Below are positions 5,244 to 7,039 of a DNA stretch of 7,039 nt, one piece after another; positions within the stretch are counted from its first letter, which is position 1, and each line of letters opens with the position of its first letter. Source of the DNA: an uncultured Rikenellaceae bacterium. Its GTDB lineage: Bacteria > Bacteroidota > Bacteroidia > Bacteroidales > Rikenellaceae. Below the pieces are notes generated by a model. That model was not told the DNA's origin, searched no databases, and was given only the letters and a program-made list of their open reading frames with translations. Both the position numbers and the translations under genes were made by a program. The stretch spans positions 1 through 7,039 of the forward strand of contig CAMTOL010000116.1 in assembly GCA_947074135.1 (NCBI GenBank). The letters are read 5' to 3'.

Positions 5244-6911
5244 ATGAGATTAAAAACTATTATAATTGCAGCTACTGCTGTACTGTGTCTTCCTGCTGGT
5301 GCTCAAATGGGAGCTGCCCAAAAATCAGAGTTAGAAGTTGCAAAGTCGATGGAGGTTATGCTCTCTATTTTCAGAGATGTCAACCTATTTTATGTTGACA
5401 CGCTCAAACCAGATAAAATGGTTCGTGACGCTATGAGCGGAATGCTCAAAAAGTTAGACCCCTACACCGAATACTTCCCAGAGGAGGATATGAGCGATTT
5501 TGAGTTTGCGGTAACAGGCAAATATGGCGGCGTTGGAGCTCTGATTCGCCAACGTGGCGAGTGGGTCGAAATCTCGGAGCCATACGAAGGAACACCATCG
5601 GCACAAGTGGGACTAAAAGCAGGAGATAGACTCCTAGAAATAGACGGAACTAACTTGAGAAATGCAGGTTCGTCGAAAGTTAGTTCTATGCTCAAAGGCG
5701 ACCCTGAAACAAAGTTCACGCTCAAGTATAGACCTCTTACCGACACAACAACAACTAAAACTGTTGAAATTACACGCAAAAAAATAGTAATTCCAGGAGT
5801 ACCTTACTATGGAGTAATTCAAGACTCGGTTGGCTATATTCAACTAAATAATTTTACAGAAGGGTGCTCGAAAGAGGTTAAAGATGCTTTTGAAAAACTA
5901 AAAAGCAAAAATAACATTAAATCATTAATCTTAGACCTTAGAGGTAATGGTGGAGGTATTGTAGGTGAAGCTATTGAGATTATTTCGATGTTTGTTCCCA
6001 AAGATTTGGAGGCACTAAACATTAAAGGTAAAATCAAAGAGATGAACTCAACATATCGTACTCGACACTTACCTATTGACCTCGAAATACCAATAGCAGT
6101 GTTAGTCAATAGCGGCTCAGCCTCTGCATCCGAAATTATTGCAGGTGCAATGCAGGATTTGGATAGAGCAATAATTGTGGGACAACGAAGTTTTGGCAAA
6201 GGTTTAGTTCAAGCTCCACGCCAAATGCCTTACAACGGACTTTTAAAACTGACAACTGGAAAATATTACACTCCATCGGGTAGATGTATTCAAGCTCTTG
6301 ATTACACACACCGTAAAGATGATGGTAGTGTTGGACATATTCCAGACTCAATTATTAGAGAGTTTACTACTAAAAATGGCAGAAAAGTTTATGATGGCGG
6401 CGGCATTATGCCCGACATTAAGATTGATGCTGAATATATGAGCAAATTTGGTGTTCTACTCGAAGCCTATGGATTTATTGATGATTTTGCAAACCATTAT
6501 GCGTCATATAATACCCCAGTTGAGAGTGGATTTAAGGTTGACGACAAGATTTACGACCAGTTTGTTGATTTTATGTCGGACAAAACTATTGAGTACGAAT
6601 CACTGAGCTCTGTAAAACTAAAAGAGTTAAGAGATGCTGCAAAACGTGAAAAGTATGACGAAAGAATCGTTGCCGAGCTTGATGCTATTGCCGAGAAAAT
6701 TAAAGATGACAAGAACGCAGAGTTGCAACAATACAAAGATGAACTAAAAGAGTATATCGAAAACAAAATACTGACTCGCTGGTTCTTCTCACGAGCGGCT
6801 ATCAAGAACTCACTAAACGACGATAAAGCAACAGCAAAAGCTATCGAAATACTTACAAATACTGCTGAGTATGAACGCATACTCAAAGAACAAGACACAA
6901 CCAAGAACTAA
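5244..6911 (+). CDS. Exported S41 family C-terminal processing protease with PDZ domain
   Basis: S41 proteases of the CtpA/Prc type are exported serine proteases that trim or degrade envelope proteins from the C terminus. The 555-residue protein has a signal peptide at 1-20, with likely cleavage after AGA. A helical N-terminal region contains LDPYTEYFPEED (71-82). A PDZ domain spans about 90-165, with GLKAGDRLLEIDG at 123-135. The S41 core contains DLRGNGGG at 231-238. The family's Ser-Lys-Gln catalytic residues are all present: Ser294 in GSASASE, Lys319 in GQRSFGKG and Gln323; the 25-residue Ser-Lys spacing equals that of Bacillus CtpB. Residues beyond about 400 form a mostly helical C-terminal domain rich in K, D and E, as in other Bacteroidota members. 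The length is normal for the phylum. LCLPAG in the signal peptide is not a lipobox, so it is probably not a lipoprotein. The protease looks intact. Confidence 0.9.
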   Translation: MRLKTIIIAATAVLCLPAGAQMGAAQKSELEVAKSMEVMLSIFRDVNLFYVDTLKPDKMVRDAMSGMLKKLDPYTEYFPEEDMSDFEFAVTGKYGGVGALIRQRGEWVEISEPYEGTPSAQVGLKAGDRLLEIDGTNLRNAGSSKVSSMLKGDPETKFTLKYRPLTDTTTTKTVEITRKKIVIPGVPYYGVIQDSVGYIQLNNFTEGCSKEVKDAFEKLKSKNNIKSLILDLRGNGGGIVGEAIEIISMFVPKDLEALNIKGKIKEMNSTYRTRHLPIDLEIPIAVLVNSGSASASEIIAGAMQDLDRAIIVGQRSFGKGLVQAPRQMPYNGLLKLTTGKYYTPSGRCIQALDYTHRKDDGSVGHIPDSIIREFTTKNGRKVYDGGGIMPDIKIDAEYMSKFGVLLEAYGFIDDFANHYASYNTPVESGFKVDDKIYDQFVDFMSDKTIEYESLSSVKLKELRDAAKREKYDERIVAELDAIAEKIKDDKNAELQQYKDELKEYIENKILTRWFFSRAAIKNSLNDDKATAKAIEILTNTAEYERILKEQDTTKN

Positions 6912-6933
6912 TTCATAATTTATAATTAAATAA
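6912..6933. repeat. AT-rich 7-base near-repeat before leuS
   Basis: TTCATAA (6912-6918), TTTATAA (6919-6925) and TTAAATAA (6926-6933) form three degenerate units filling the 24-base gap between the protease stop and the leuS start. The style resembles the repeat before recN. There is no hairpin and no terminator here. Confidence 0.3.
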
Positions 6934-6935
6934 AG

Positions 6936-7039
6936 GTGGAGTACAATTTTAACGAAATCGAGATAAAATGACATCAACAATGGGCTGACCAAGAACTCTA
7001 CAAACTAGACATAGACAGCAATAAACCTAACTTATATGT
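6936..7039 (+). CDS. leuS: Leucyl-tRNA synthetase, N-terminal fragment with an in-frame TGA; runs off the right edge
   Basis: LeuRS charges tRNA-Leu with leucine in the cytoplasm and is essential. Only 34 codons are visible. From the GTG at 6936 the frame reads (V/M)EYNFNEIEIK, then TGA at 6969-6971, then HQQWADQELYKL and a stretch ending NKPNLYV. Bacteroides LeuRS begins MEYNFREIEKKWQ and continues with W, then KPKFYVL, so the alignment is ungapped and the TGA falls on the conserved tryptophan. The reading frame is the same on both sides, which excludes a frameshift. No ATG, GTG or TTG occurs in this frame between the TGA and the window end, so a simple later start is not visible. Explanations are a G-to-A sequencing or assembly error near an edge, a real nonsense mutation, or TGA read as tryptophan. 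Gene identity rests on a short match but a distinctive one. Confidence 0.75.

Noticed and set aside
6969..6971. Selenocysteine at the leuS TGA.
   Set aside because: The aligned residue in relatives is tryptophan, LeuRS is not a selenoprotein family, and I see no strong hairpin directly after the TGA.
6968..6983. ATG codons at 6968 and 6980 as a restart for leuS after the TGA.
   Set aside because: Both are out of the leuS frame, and their shared frame meets a TGA at 6986.

Overview
The window is an AT-rich stretch of bacterial chromosome that looks like Bacteroidota, most likely Bacteroidales. Three things support this: a Bacteroidota-type -7 promoter box (TATCTTTG) in front of the first gene, A-rich start regions without clear Shine-Dalgarno sites, and the gene order bamD - rpoZ - coaBC - recN, which I know from this phylum. 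Every gene is on the plus strand. I see no tRNA, rRNA, CRISPR array, insertion sequence or phage gene.

Layout: positions 1-266 are non-coding and hold two divergent promoter candidates and the structured bamD leader. Next come bamD (outer-membrane assembly lipoprotein with a long charged C-terminal tail), rpoZ (RNA polymerase omega), coaBC (bifunctional coenzyme A enzyme), recN (SMC-like DNA repair ATPase, TTG start), an unnamed two-helix membrane protein, an exported S41 C-terminal processing protease, and the first 34 codons of leuS, which runs off the right edge. Gaps between genes are about 24-80 bases. None holds a convincing terminator, so the block may be transcribed as one or a few long messages.

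The genes are housekeeping: outer-membrane assembly, transcription, cofactor synthesis, recombination repair, envelope proteolysis and translation. They share no single pathway, and I see no new defence or mobile system. Three of the seven envelope or unnamed genes (bamD, the two-helix protein, the S41 protease) concern the cell envelope.

The points most worth checking are: (1) an in-frame TGA at the twelfth codon of leuS, where relatives usually have tryptophan, in a window where none of the six complete genes ends in TGA; (2) an in-frame gap of about 14 residues in the CoaB half of CoaBC; (3) a lysine/glutamate-rich extension of about 125 residues on BamD; (4) the absence of the DUF4835 (PorD-like) gene I would expect between coaBC and recN, with a short degenerate repeat in its place; and (5) small structured elements in the bamD leader and at the coaBC start codon.
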